Below are positions 57,301 through 64,000 of a stretch of 64,000 nucleotides of DNA, one piece after another; the first letter of the stretch is position 1, and every line of letters starts with the position of its first letter. The notes beneath the pieces are model-generated. The model was not told the origin of the DNA. It saw only the letters and a program-made list of their open reading frames with translations, and did not search any database. The DNA lies in the NCBI GenBank assembly GCA_027451985.1, contig DAIDHS010000001.1, forward strand, positions 33,932 to 97,931. The letters run 5' to 3'. This DNA comes from Elusimicrobiota bacterium (GTDB lineage Bacteria > Elusimicrobiota > Elusimicrobia > UBA1565 > UBA9628). The position numbers and the translations under genes were made by a program.

Positions 57301-57406
57301 GAGCGAAGTTCGGAACGGCGCGCTTGGAGATCGCGCAATGGGCCAGGCAGGCCCAGGCGCCCGAACCGGGCAGGCCGACGATTCTAGCGCGTTGCGGTTC
57401 CGCCAT
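54323..57406 (-). CDS. mfd: Transcription-repair coupling factor
   Basis: VGDYVVHQDYGLARYKGFE; VVGDVGFGKTEVAMRAAF; IDEEHRFGVKDKDK; QLYQLRGRVGRE. Confidence 0.96.
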   Translation of the reverse strand: MAEPQRARIVGLPGSGAWACLAHCAISKRAVPNFALPEFGGQLVFVLENREQIEDIRDAFAALQPVFGPAAPPAAVFADDADERSASLEILRRGSSLILATPQALEEPAPSPLQFQEKILRLKPGATLKRSRVEVRLTEMGYRRVDFIESPGEYAARGAVVDLFAVEPETPVRILFDEDSVASLRRIDTASQSAQDMLDGVLAVPLRVETASARVKDWVAPDSILIAQEHLTVIPPADTTVLRAGNLLDTSEDDIDFGARPLPPLPDPAAWTVEIGRLAQSGLRLLLFSLNHGEDARLQEILEGRAPEGSCQFLIGPLRRGFLHPVLGWGAVSTSEIFSRLYRPSRSWGMSEGKGGKIAFRELRVGDYVVHQDYGLARYKGFEPLEFAGGKTDCMILEFKGSDKLYIPMGEFKRIQKYAGGEGKRPRLSSLDSRRWEEVKHRVAEGVRELAQEILKLEAARKAAGGAAFPPMNEMEREFADAFPYEETPDQARAIAEVIADMEGPHPMDRIVVGDVGFGKTEVAMRAAFKCAAARKQTAVLAPTTILAEQHYRTFCARFAAYPAKIAVLTRFQSRKEQASVVQGLAEGSVDVVIGTSRLLQRDVRFKDLGLIVIDEEHRFGVKDKDKIRSFRKNADCLSLSATPIPRTLNQAMSGLRDISRIESAPEGRQPILTRVGPWSEAVIVEAVSEELERGGQVYYVHNRVRSIQEAAARISRLVPHAKVAVVHGQMSGADIEKTMWEFFHKKSDVLVASAIIESGLDIPSANTLLVENAQEFGLAQLYQLRGRVGRESRKACCYLFYPEGYENFSELSEEARKRLEALKEFAGLGTGFRLAMRDLEIRGAGDLLGRRQHGFMNSVGVDLYSQMLADEIARMKGKPESKPPEEVRIDVKIRALIPSDYLPQDMARLEWYKRLLEAKESDLNGLRRKLEDLCGPAPEPVANLFELSRMRIRAGKLGVRSVSQKDGVMEVFFRKNAPIGQDSLDRWQSAYGGRLSFLPSEEGDGVAAPIDGPPLPWLEAFLGHAA

Positions 57407-57414
57407 GGAGAGGT

Positions 57415-58338
57415 CTAGGGTCTGACGACTTTGGCGGCTTCTGTCGCGAGATTGTTCCAGAGCCCCGCGTCCGGCAGAGTTTTCGTCCAGCGGCGGCTCG
57501 GGGATTTTTCATCGGCCGCCCAGAACACCTGGAGCGAAATCCCCCGGCCCTCGATTCGTGCGAACGCACCCACGGGAGCCGAGCATCCTCCCCCGGCCAC
57601 CGCGGAGAACATGCGCTCGCATTCGACTTCCGTTCTGGTTTTGGGGTCTTCAAGCGGCGCGAGGACGTCCTTGAGCTCTCGATCGTCCTCGCGGATTTCG
57701 ACGGCCAGGGCGCCCTGGCCGGGCGCGGGAATCATCTCGTCCAAGGAGATCGGCTCGGCCCGAATTTCGCTTTTCCCCAAGCGGCGCAGGCCGGCCGCAG
57801 CCAGGATGATTCCGTGCAGGCTCTCCGAGGAGATTTTCCGCAGCCGCGTGTCGACGTTTCCTCTGAGAGGAACGACGGCGGCGTCCGGCCGTGTCGCCAG
57901 GAGCTGGAGCTTCCTGCGCAGGGAGGATGTGCCGATGCGCGCGCCCGGAGGCAGACGGGCCCAGGATACTCCCGGACTGCCGACGAAAACGTCGCGCGGA
58001 TCCTCCCGTTCTGGATAGGCCCCGATGGCCAGCCCGGGCGCGGTCCGTTCGGGCAGGTCTTTCGCGCTGTGCACGGCGAAATCGACGCGTTTTTCCAAGA
58101 GGGCCTGCTCGATTTCCTTGACGAAGAGCCCCTTGACGCCCTGGACAGGATTCGCGCCCCCTGAGGATTCTTGGAAGCGGCCGGAGGCGAAGCGGTCTCC
58201 GCTGGTCTCGATGATGACGGGTTCGATTTCGAGGCCGGGGTGGAGCCGGATCAGCGCCTTGGCGGTCTGCCCCGATTGAGCCCGCGCCAGAGCGGAGCCC
58301 CGCGTTCCCATTTTCAAAATCCGGCGCGTCATGGCCAC
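57415..58338 (-). CDS. hemC: Porphobilinogen deaminase
   Basis: MGTRGSALARAQS; DFAVHSAKDLPERTAPGLAIGAYPEREDPRD; GTSSLRRKLQLLATRPD; GGGCSAPVGAFA. GTG 58338 or ATG 58332. Confidence 0.95.
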   Translation of the reverse strand: MAMTRRILKMGTRGSALARAQSGQTAKALIRLHPGLEIEPVIIETSGDRFASGRFQESSGGANPVQGVKGLFVKEIEQALLEKRVDFAVHSAKDLPERTAPGLAIGAYPEREDPRDVFVGSPGVSWARLPPGARIGTSSLRRKLQLLATRPDAAVVPLRGNVDTRLRKISSESLHGIILAAAGLRRLGKSEIRAEPISLDEMIPAPGQGALAVEIREDDRELKDVLAPLEDPKTRTEVECERMFSAVAGGGCSAPVGAFARIEGRGISLQVFWAADEKSPSRRWTKTLPDAGLWNNLATEAAKVVRP

Positions 58339-58344
58339 GGGCCT

Positions 58345-58356
58345 ATTCTATATAAT
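58345..58356. promoter_or_regulatory. Back-to-back -10 boxes for hemC (TAGAAT, minus) and alr (TATAAT, plus)
   Basis: Each hexamer is followed by exactly 6 nt before a start codon (GTG 58338; ATG 58363). Confidence 0.5.
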
Positions 58357-58362
58357 CATGGA

Positions 58363-59433
58363 ATGCTCCCGGCGAAAAGCGAAGTCAAATGGGTCGAAGT
58401 CGATCTGGGCGTCGTGCGCGCGAACGTGCGCTGGATCAAGTCGCGGCTTTCGCCTAAAACCGTCTTGATGGCCGTGGTCAAGGAGGACGCTTACGGACAC
58501 GGCGGTGCCGAGATATCCCGGGAGGCGATTCGCGGAGGCGCTTCCTCGCTGGGGGTCTTGACGGTGCGCGAGGCCGCGGCCTTGCGCCGGGCCGGAATCA
58601 AAGCGTCCATCCAGCTTCTGGCCCCGGTCCTTCCGTCTTCGGCGCGGGATATTTTCAAGTGGAGGCTGATCCCAACCATAGACGATCTGGAGCAGGCGCG
58701 CGCCATCAACGCCGCGGCTCCGGCCTCCGGCGCCGCGGTGCATGTGGACTTGAACTTCGGCTTGGGGCGCTGGGGAGTCTCTCCGCGCAACACGGCGGAA
58801 TTTTTAGACGCGCTGTCCCGCCTGCGCCGTCTTAGCCTTCGCGGCCTTTCGACGCACATCGACTATGTTCCCGGGAAAAACGCCGTGGAGGCCGAGGAAA
58901 AACTGAGGTCATTTTCGTCCATGGCGTCCCGCCTTAAAAAACACTTCCCGGGCCTGATTTGCCATGCGGCTAACAGCTCCGTGCTGCTTGATTTCCCGCA
59001 CCGGCAGATGGACATGGTCCGCGTCGGGAATCTTCTCTACGGCGTCAAGCCGTCGTCCTTCCCGGCTCCGATTCGAAGTCCGTGGAGCCTTAAGGCGCGC
59101 ATCGTCTCTCTGCGCGAGGTGGAACGGGGCCGCTCCATCGGCTACGCCGGAGAATACATCGCGCCGAAGCGCATGCGCATAGGCACATTGCTCTGCGGCT
59201 ACGCGGATGGGGTCGCCATGGAGCCGGCCGAGCGCTTCATCAGCCTGGGTTCGGGCTTCCAATATTGGGGGATCGTGCGGGGACGCAAGGCTCCTTTCAT
59301 CGGGCGATGCGGCATCGCGCACATCCTGGTGGACGTAACCGGCATTGCAGGCGTCCGGCGGGGGGACGTCGTGACTTTGCCGGCCCGCCGTACGGCGACA
59401 AGCCCGCGCGTGCCGCGATTCTACCGCGAGTAA
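58363..59433 (+). CDS. alr: Alanine racemase
   Basis: VEVDLGVVRANVRWIKSRL; AVVKEDAYGHG PLP-Lys motif; VGNLLYGVKP. Confidence 0.92.
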   Translation: MLPAKSEVKWVEVDLGVVRANVRWIKSRLSPKTVLMAVVKEDAYGHGGAEISREAIRGGASSLGVLTVREAAALRRAGIKASIQLLAPVLPSSARDIFKWRLIPTIDDLEQARAINAAAPASGAAVHVDLNFGLGRWGVSPRNTAEFLDALSRLRRLSLRGLSTHIDYVPGKNAVEAEEKLRSFSSMASRLKKHFPGLICHAANSSVLLDFPHRQMDMVRVGNLLYGVKPSSFPAPIRSPWSLKARIVSLREVERGRSIGYAGEYIAPKRMRIGTLLCGYADGVAMEPAERFISLGSGFQYWGIVRGRKAPFIGRCGIAHILVDVTGIAGVRRGDVVTLPARRTATSPRVPRFYRE

Positions 59434-59453
59434 ACCCTGCTCCGAGGCAGGGT
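59434..59453. terminator. Hairpin ACCCTGC-tccgag-GCAGGGT between convergent alr and PBP1A genes
   Basis: Perfect 7-bp stem, 6-nt loop; short T run on the minus-strand side only. Confidence 0.4.
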
Positions 59454-61750
59454 CATTGGATCAGCGTGGGTTCTTGGCTCTGATCCGAATCGGAGGGCTG
59501 CGCCGGGTTGGCCGAATTGGGCCCGGACGAAGATGGGAGGCCGAACACGTTATCCGTGGAAGCCGCCTCTCCGAAATCATCCGGACTTAAAGACGCCGGC
59601 ATGGAGCCCGCCACCGGAGCCAAGCCGAGTTCCTGCCGCAGTTGGGGCTGGATGGGCTTCGAGTGATCGATGTCGCAATATTTCGCGGGCGCGGTTCCTT
59701 TCAAGAACGCAACCAGCGCGACATCCCGGCGCGGACAGGTAGGCAGAGCCAGCATGCCTGTCGAGGTGTCGAGCTCCTTGAAGACGATGCCGGCGGGCAC
59801 GGTGAAATCCCGTTTGGGCTTATCCCTGAGGGTCTCACCCATGATCTCCGTCCACCACGGGAGAACGGTCACGCCGCCCTGGATGCTCGTGCTGCGGCCC
59901 AGGGACGAGAAGTCGTCGTACCCCATCCAGGCTGCGGCCACGATGTCCGGCGTGTAGCCGACGAACCAGAGATCCCGGTTGCCGTTGGTGGTTCCGGTCT
60001 TCCCCGCAACGGGCCGCCTAAGAATCCGGGCGTAACGCCCCGTTCCTGACTGCACCACGGCCTTGAGCATGTCGGTCATGAGGTAGGACAATTGGGGCGA
60101 CATCGCTTCCTGCTCGGAGGGCGTATGGCTCTCCAGAATGGTGCCATCGTGCGCCTCGACGCGCTCGATGGTGTAGGGCGTCTCGTGGATGCCGCTGTTG
60201 GCGAAGGTCTCGTAAGCGTTGGCCATCTCCAGAGGGCTGACCACGGAGCTTCCCAAGCCGAGGGACAAGACGGGATCCAGGTAGGAAGTGATGCCAGCTT
60301 TGTGAGCAATTTCCACGACCAGCGGCGGTCCGACTTTCTCGATAAGACGGATGGAGGCGATATTGCGCGAGTCCGCGATCGCTGTGCGCAGGGTAATGAG
60401 TCCCAGATACTTATCGTCGAAATCGACGGGAACCCAAATCTTGAAGTCGGGGTTCTGGATGAACGCCGCGGTGGCCAGATTTACGGCGATTTGGTCTGTA
60501 GCGCCTTCCATGAGACGCCAGTCGCGGCCGTCATAGTAATACGCGAGTGGGCTGTCATCCACGATTGTGGCCTGAGTCATGCCGGATTTAAGCGCAGCCG
60601 CCCAGACGAAGGGCTTGAATGAGGAGCCGGGCTGCCTGCGCGCCTGGATGGCGCGGTTGAAGATGGAGTCCGGCCGCCCACCGACCATGGCGCGCACCGC
60701 GCCGGTCTTGACGTCCAAAGCGATGAAGACGCCCTGCACTTCCGCCGGAGGCACGCTCGAGACAGCGATGCCCATGGCCGAGTCCCGCGCCACCTTATCC
60801 TGCCACCTTTTGAGGGCGTTGGCGTCGAATTGGGCCAGGTGCTTGTCCATCGAGGTTTCGGCCTCTTTTTGCATGCTCAAGTCCAGCGTGGTGTAGATCT
60901 TGAGGCCGCCTTTCCAGAGCGCGTCGTAGCCGTACTTGCGCTCCATTCTCTGCCGGATGTACTCTACGAAGTAGGGGGCTTGCGCCGAAAGCCCGATCCA
61001 TTTCGCAGTCGGCAGAGGCTCGGCGTCGGCTTCGGCTTTTTCCGCCGGGCTGATCATGCCCTCATCCTCCATGCGCTGCAGCACGAAGTCGCGGCGATTG
61101 AGCGCTTTCTTGGGATGGATGAACGGCGAGTTGCCTTGCGGCGATTGGATAAGGCCGGCCAGAAGGGCGCACTCCGCCAAGCTCATATCGTCGACGTTCT
61201 TGCCGAAATAAATGCGCGCCGCCGATTCGATGCCGTAGGCCCCCTCGCCGAAATAAACTTGATTGAGGTAAATTTGCAGGATCTCCTGCTTCGAAAAATT
61301 ATGCTCGATTTCGATGGCCAGGAGAGCCTCGCGGATTTTACGGGTCAGAGTTTTTTGTGGGGTCAGGAAGATTCCCCTGGAAACCTGCTGGGTCAAGGTC
61401 GAGCCGCCCTGGCGGAAGTGTCCGGAGAGGATGTCCGTCAAGGCCGCGCGCAGAATGCCGCGGGGAGAGATTCCCCAGTGGCTGTAGAATTGGTCGTCTT
61501 CTACCGCGATCACGGAATTCTGCATGTCCTGGGGGATTTTGTCGAGCGGCAGCAGGGCCCGGCGCTGGATGGAGAACTCGGCGATGACGTTGCCGTCCTT
61601 ATCGTAAACGTAGCTGGTCAGCGGCGGGACGTAGTTCTGCAGCCGCTGGATGTCGGGCAGGCCTGCGAGGAGCTTATGCAGGGCGAAGGCTCCAATAAAG
61701 ACGAGCGCGGCGGCCAGGACAAAGAGTTCGTAAAGCGTCCTTCTTCGCAC
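59453..61750 (-). CDS. Penicillin-binding protein 1A (transglycosylase/transpeptidase)
   Basis: AVEDDQFYSHWGISPRGILRA; GGSTLTQQVSRGIFL; RQPGSSFKPFVW; GKTGTTNGNRDLWFVGYTPD. Confidence 0.95.
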   Translation of the reverse strand: MRRRTLYELFVLAAALVFIGAFALHKLLAGLPDIQRLQNYVPPLTSYVYDKDGNVIAEFSIQRRALLPLDKIPQDMQNSVIAVEDDQFYSHWGISPRGILRAALTDILSGHFRQGGSTLTQQVSRGIFLTPQKTLTRKIREALLAIEIEHNFSKQEILQIYLNQVYFGEGAYGIESAARIYFGKNVDDMSLAECALLAGLIQSPQGNSPFIHPKKALNRRDFVLQRMEDEGMISPAEKAEADAEPLPTAKWIGLSAQAPYFVEYIRQRMERKYGYDALWKGGLKIYTTLDLSMQKEAETSMDKHLAQFDANALKRWQDKVARDSAMGIAVSSVPPAEVQGVFIALDVKTGAVRAMVGGRPDSIFNRAIQARRQPGSSFKPFVWAAALKSGMTQATIVDDSPLAYYYDGRDWRLMEGATDQIAVNLATAAFIQNPDFKIWVPVDFDDKYLGLITLRTAIADSRNIASIRLIEKVGPPLVVEIAHKAGITSYLDPVLSLGLGSSVVSPLEMANAYETFANSGIHETPYTIERVEAHDGTILESHTPSEQEAMSPQLSYLMTDMLKAVVQSGTGRYARILRRPVAGKTGTTNGNRDLWFVGYTPDIVAAAWMGYDDFSSLGRSTSIQGGVTVLPWWTEIMGETLRDKPKRDFTVPAGIVFKELDTSTGMLALPTCPRRDVALVAFLKGTAPAKYCDIDHSKPIQPQLRQELGLAPVAGSMPASLSPDDFGEAASTDNVFGLPSSSGPNSANPAQPSDSDQSQEPTLIQ

Positions 61751-61756
61751 GCGCGA

Positions 61757-61762
61757 ATTATA
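61757..61762 (-). promoter_or_regulatory. -10 box TATAAT 6 nt upstream of the PBP1A GTG start
   Basis: Minus strand reads TATAAT-TCGCGC-GTG. Confidence 0.5.
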
Positions 61763-61858
61763 TCATTTCACGTCCGGAACGCATCGGCGTGCAACCCGCC
61801 AAACGGTCGTCATATTCCGTATGATACAATGGCTGAACTTAGCGGTATAAGCAAGCCT

Positions 61859-63220
61859 ATGGAAAAATACGACGTCGTCATCGTCGGCGGAGGCGTCACG
61901 GGTGCGGGAACGGCGCGCGACTGTGCCATGCGCGGCCTCAAGACTCTTCTCATTGAGCGCGGCCGCCCCGGCGGGGCGACGACCGCGGCCTCCACGCACC
62001 TCATCCACGGCGGCTTGCGCTATTTGCTCTACGATCGGCTGACAACCCACATGACGTGCTGGGATTCCGGGCACATCGTGCGCATCGCGGGCGACTTGCT
62101 CACGCGCCTGCCGATTCTCTGGCCTGTCTATGATTGGCACTCGCATGGCCTGGAGACCGTGGAGACTCTTCTTGAATCCTACGATTATTTTCAACGGATG
62201 AAAGGCGGCAAAACGCATTTGCGCATTTCCGCGCGCGTGGCGTTGGAATTTGTTCCGGGCTTGAGGTCCGAGGGGCTCGTAGGCGGCGTGCTTTTCGACG
62301 AGTGGTGGGTCGATCCACTGAAGCTGGTCGATAAGAATCTTGACTCAGCCCGCCGGTACGGGGCTCGGGCGGAAACGGGCGTCGCCGTCGAGCGTTTAGT
62401 TTTGGAAGGCGGGGCCGTCCGAGGGGTTCTGACCAGCAGCGGGGAAATAAAGGCCGATTTGGTGATCAACGCGGCCGGTCCTTGGGTCGGACGCGTTGCG
62501 GCTATGGCCGGCGCCGAAATTCCGCTCCGGCTCCGTAAAGGAACCCACTTGGTTTACAACCGGCGTTTGGTTCCCGTAGGGCTCCTGCTTGAATCGGTGG
62601 AGAAGGGCCGCTACATTTTCGCCGTTCCTTTCGACCGTGGAACTTTGGTCGGCCCAACGGACATGGATGCCGGAGACGATCCTTCAAAAATAGAAACCTC
62701 GTTCGACGAGGTCGAGTCCCTGTCCAAGACCGCCCGCTTTTACCTGTCCGGCTTGCCCGAACGGCATGATTCGACCATCGTTGGCGCGCGGCCGATCTTG
62801 GGCCGGGGAAAGGACGAACGCCTGTTATCGAGGCAGTACGAAGTTTTTGATCACGAGTCGAGAGACGGAGTCTCTGGTTTCCTGACTATCGGCGGGGGAA
62901 AGATGTCCGATTTTCGCGCGATGGCCGAAGCCGTGACCGACGCGGCGCAAGTCAAACTGAGGCGGGCGGCTCCGTGCCGCACATCGGCGGAAACTTTCGA
63001 TGGAAGCGCGGTTGGGAACATTTCCGAATTTCCCAAGCCCTCCGCGGTTTTAAAGCGTATTTTTAGGACGCGCCCCAGACTGCGACAAATGCACGCCCTC
63101 GCTTACCTGGCGGCAGGATATCTGCGCCATTGGGGAATTAAAAAGCGCCGAGAAGTGATGGAGAGCGCCGCCAAAGTTCTTGCGTATTACAAACCTGAGG
63201 GGGAGCCCGCTCGCCGCTAG
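61859..63220 (+). CDS. glpD: FAD-dependent glycerol-3-phosphate dehydrogenase
   Basis: YDVVIVGGGVTGAGTARDCAMRGLKTLLIERG; GATTAASTHLIHGGLRYL; VPFDRGTLVGPTDMD. Alternative ATG at 61829. Confidence 0.92.
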   Translation: MEKYDVVIVGGGVTGAGTARDCAMRGLKTLLIERGRPGGATTAASTHLIHGGLRYLLYDRLTTHMTCWDSGHIVRIAGDLLTRLPILWPVYDWHSHGLETVETLLESYDYFQRMKGGKTHLRISARVALEFVPGLRSEGLVGGVLFDEWWVDPLKLVDKNLDSARRYGARAETGVAVERLVLEGGAVRGVLTSSGEIKADLVINAAGPWVGRVAAMAGAEIPLRLRKGTHLVYNRRLVPVGLLLESVEKGRYIFAVPFDRGTLVGPTDMDAGDDPSKIETSFDEVESLSKTARFYLSGLPERHDSTIVGARPILGRGKDERLLSRQYEVFDHESRDGVSGFLTIGGGKMSDFRAMAEAVTDAAQVKLRRAAPCRTSAETFDGSAVGNISEFPKPSAVLKRIFRTRPRLRQMHALAYLAAGYLRHWGIKKRREVMESAAKVLAYYKPEGEPARR

Positions 63221-63675
63221 GGCTGGCGCGTGTACCAGGGCGTCCCGTTGGGCGAGAGGTGCGTGCAGTCCACGAAGACGACGACTTGCCTGTCCTTGTG
63301 GACGTAGCCCCATCCGCCGGTGTCGGCGATGCGGGCGCCGTCGACCACTCCGTCGATGAGGACGGCGGGATCGTAATTCGTCACGCGGTTGGTGTCGCGG
63401 TGCTCCGGCAGCCCCAGTTCGACCGTCGGAATTTCGGCCAAATACTGCGGAACCAGGGCGTTTAGGCTGTCCGGAATGCGCCGCTCGTGCGCATAATAGT
63501 CGCGGATGGCTTCCTCAATTTCGGAAAGGCCAGCGAGGGTCTTGGTTGCGTCGGCGCTCAAGTTCGCGGCTTGGACGCTTTTTTCCGCGGACATCGAAAA
63601 ATCGCTTTTCGGCAAAATCGCGCACCCTGCGCACAGAAAAAAAACGGCGGCGAGGCCGGCGGCGAGCTTCTTCAT
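63217..63675 (-). CDS. Predicted lipoprotein with pseudopilin-like C-terminal domain
   Basis: MKKLAAGLAAVFFLCAGC lipobox; IEEAIRDYYAHERRIPDSLNALVPQYLAEIP...GGWGYV resembles GspG-type soluble domain. Confidence 0.65.
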   Translation of the reverse strand: MKKLAAGLAAVFFLCAGCAILPKSDFSMSAEKSVQAANLSADATKTLAGLSEIEEAIRDYYAHERRIPDSLNALVPQYLAEIPTVELGLPEHRDTNRVTNYDPAVLIDGVVDGARIADTGGWGYVHKDRQVVVFVDCTHLSPNGTPWYTRQP

Positions 63676-64000
63676 GGCGTGTCAACCTCCGCGATGGTTC
63701 CTCCGCCCAGAACCTCATCATCCTCCTCCGAATAAAAAACGGCGGCTTGCCCGGGGGTGACCGCCGGCTGCGCAGCGAGGAATCGGACGCGCGTTTCTTG
63801 AGGTGAGAACGGATCCAGAACGGCGGGGGCCGGCGCGTGCCGGTGCCGGATGCGGACGCGGACGTCTTTGTTCGTGGGAGCGCGGCCGGAGATCCAGCGG
63901 ACGCCTCTTACGGTGAACGCGGTGCTCAAGATGTCCTGTTTGCCGCCGACCACGAGAGTATTGCTGTCCGGCTCCAAGCGGACGACGTAGCTGGGTGCGG
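63672..64000 (-). CDS. mnmA: tRNA-specific 2-thiouridylase, C-terminal part (cut by window end)
   Basis: YVVRLEPDSNTLVVGG...VRIRHRHAPAPA...AVTPGQAAVFYSEEDDEVLGGGTI matches the MnmA C-terminal domain. Confidence 0.88.
   Translation of the reverse strand, partial: APSYVVRLEPDSNTLVVGGKQDILSTAFTVRGVRWISGRAPTNKDVRVRIRHRHAPAPAVLDPFSPQETRVRFLAAQPAVTPGQAAVFYSEEDDEVLGGGTIAEVDTP

Noticed and set aside
60830-61828. N-terminal half of the 796-aa plus ORF ending with glpD
   Set aside because: The first ~330 residues are antisense to PBP1A; the real GlpD start is at 61859 (or 61829).
1-64000. CRISPR arrays, tRNA/rRNA genes, IS elements, prophage
   Set aside because: No regularly spaced repeats, no recognisable RNA gene signature, no transposase, integrase or phage protein among the translations; short tRNAs cannot be fully excluded without tRNAscan.

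Overview
The window is a dense (~65% GC by eye) Gram-negative-type chromosomal region. My only taxonomic guess is an Elusimicrobiota-like or related lineage, at low confidence. No rRNA, tRNA, CRISPR array, transposase or phage gene was recognised. Roughly the first 38 kb is a surface-glycan locus: multi-TM glycosyltransferases, GT2 enzymes, two SDR epimerases, a GDP-heptose-type precursor set (HddC/HddA/GmhA/GmhB-like), a Wzy/ligase-like protein with TPRs, a Wzx-like flippase, FkbM, WecB and AsnB. It is interrupted by an FTR1/cupredoxin/outer-membrane-protein iron cassette, MarC and a glutathione peroxidase. The rest is mostly housekeeping: queG, greA, birA, nadC, uvrB, a carbamoyltransferase/SxtJ/DUF5989 module, then hemC-mfd-ppiC-surA-pdxA followed by two TPR-TM-kinase genes, alr, PBP1A, glpD, a lipoprotein, and mnmA (cut by the window end). 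The most unusual items are: (1) an exported TldD/TldE-like pair, one with HExxxH and one without, inside an overlapping-gene O-antigen polymerase/glycosyltransferase operon; (2) adjacent active-kinase and pseudokinase genes with inverted (sensor-TM-kinase) topology downstream of surA-pdxA; (3) several TATAAT-like boxes 6-10 nt from start codons, suggesting leaderless and bidirectional transcription; (4) a 52-aa DUF5989 gene missing from the ORF track; and (5) several inverted-repeat operator candidates.
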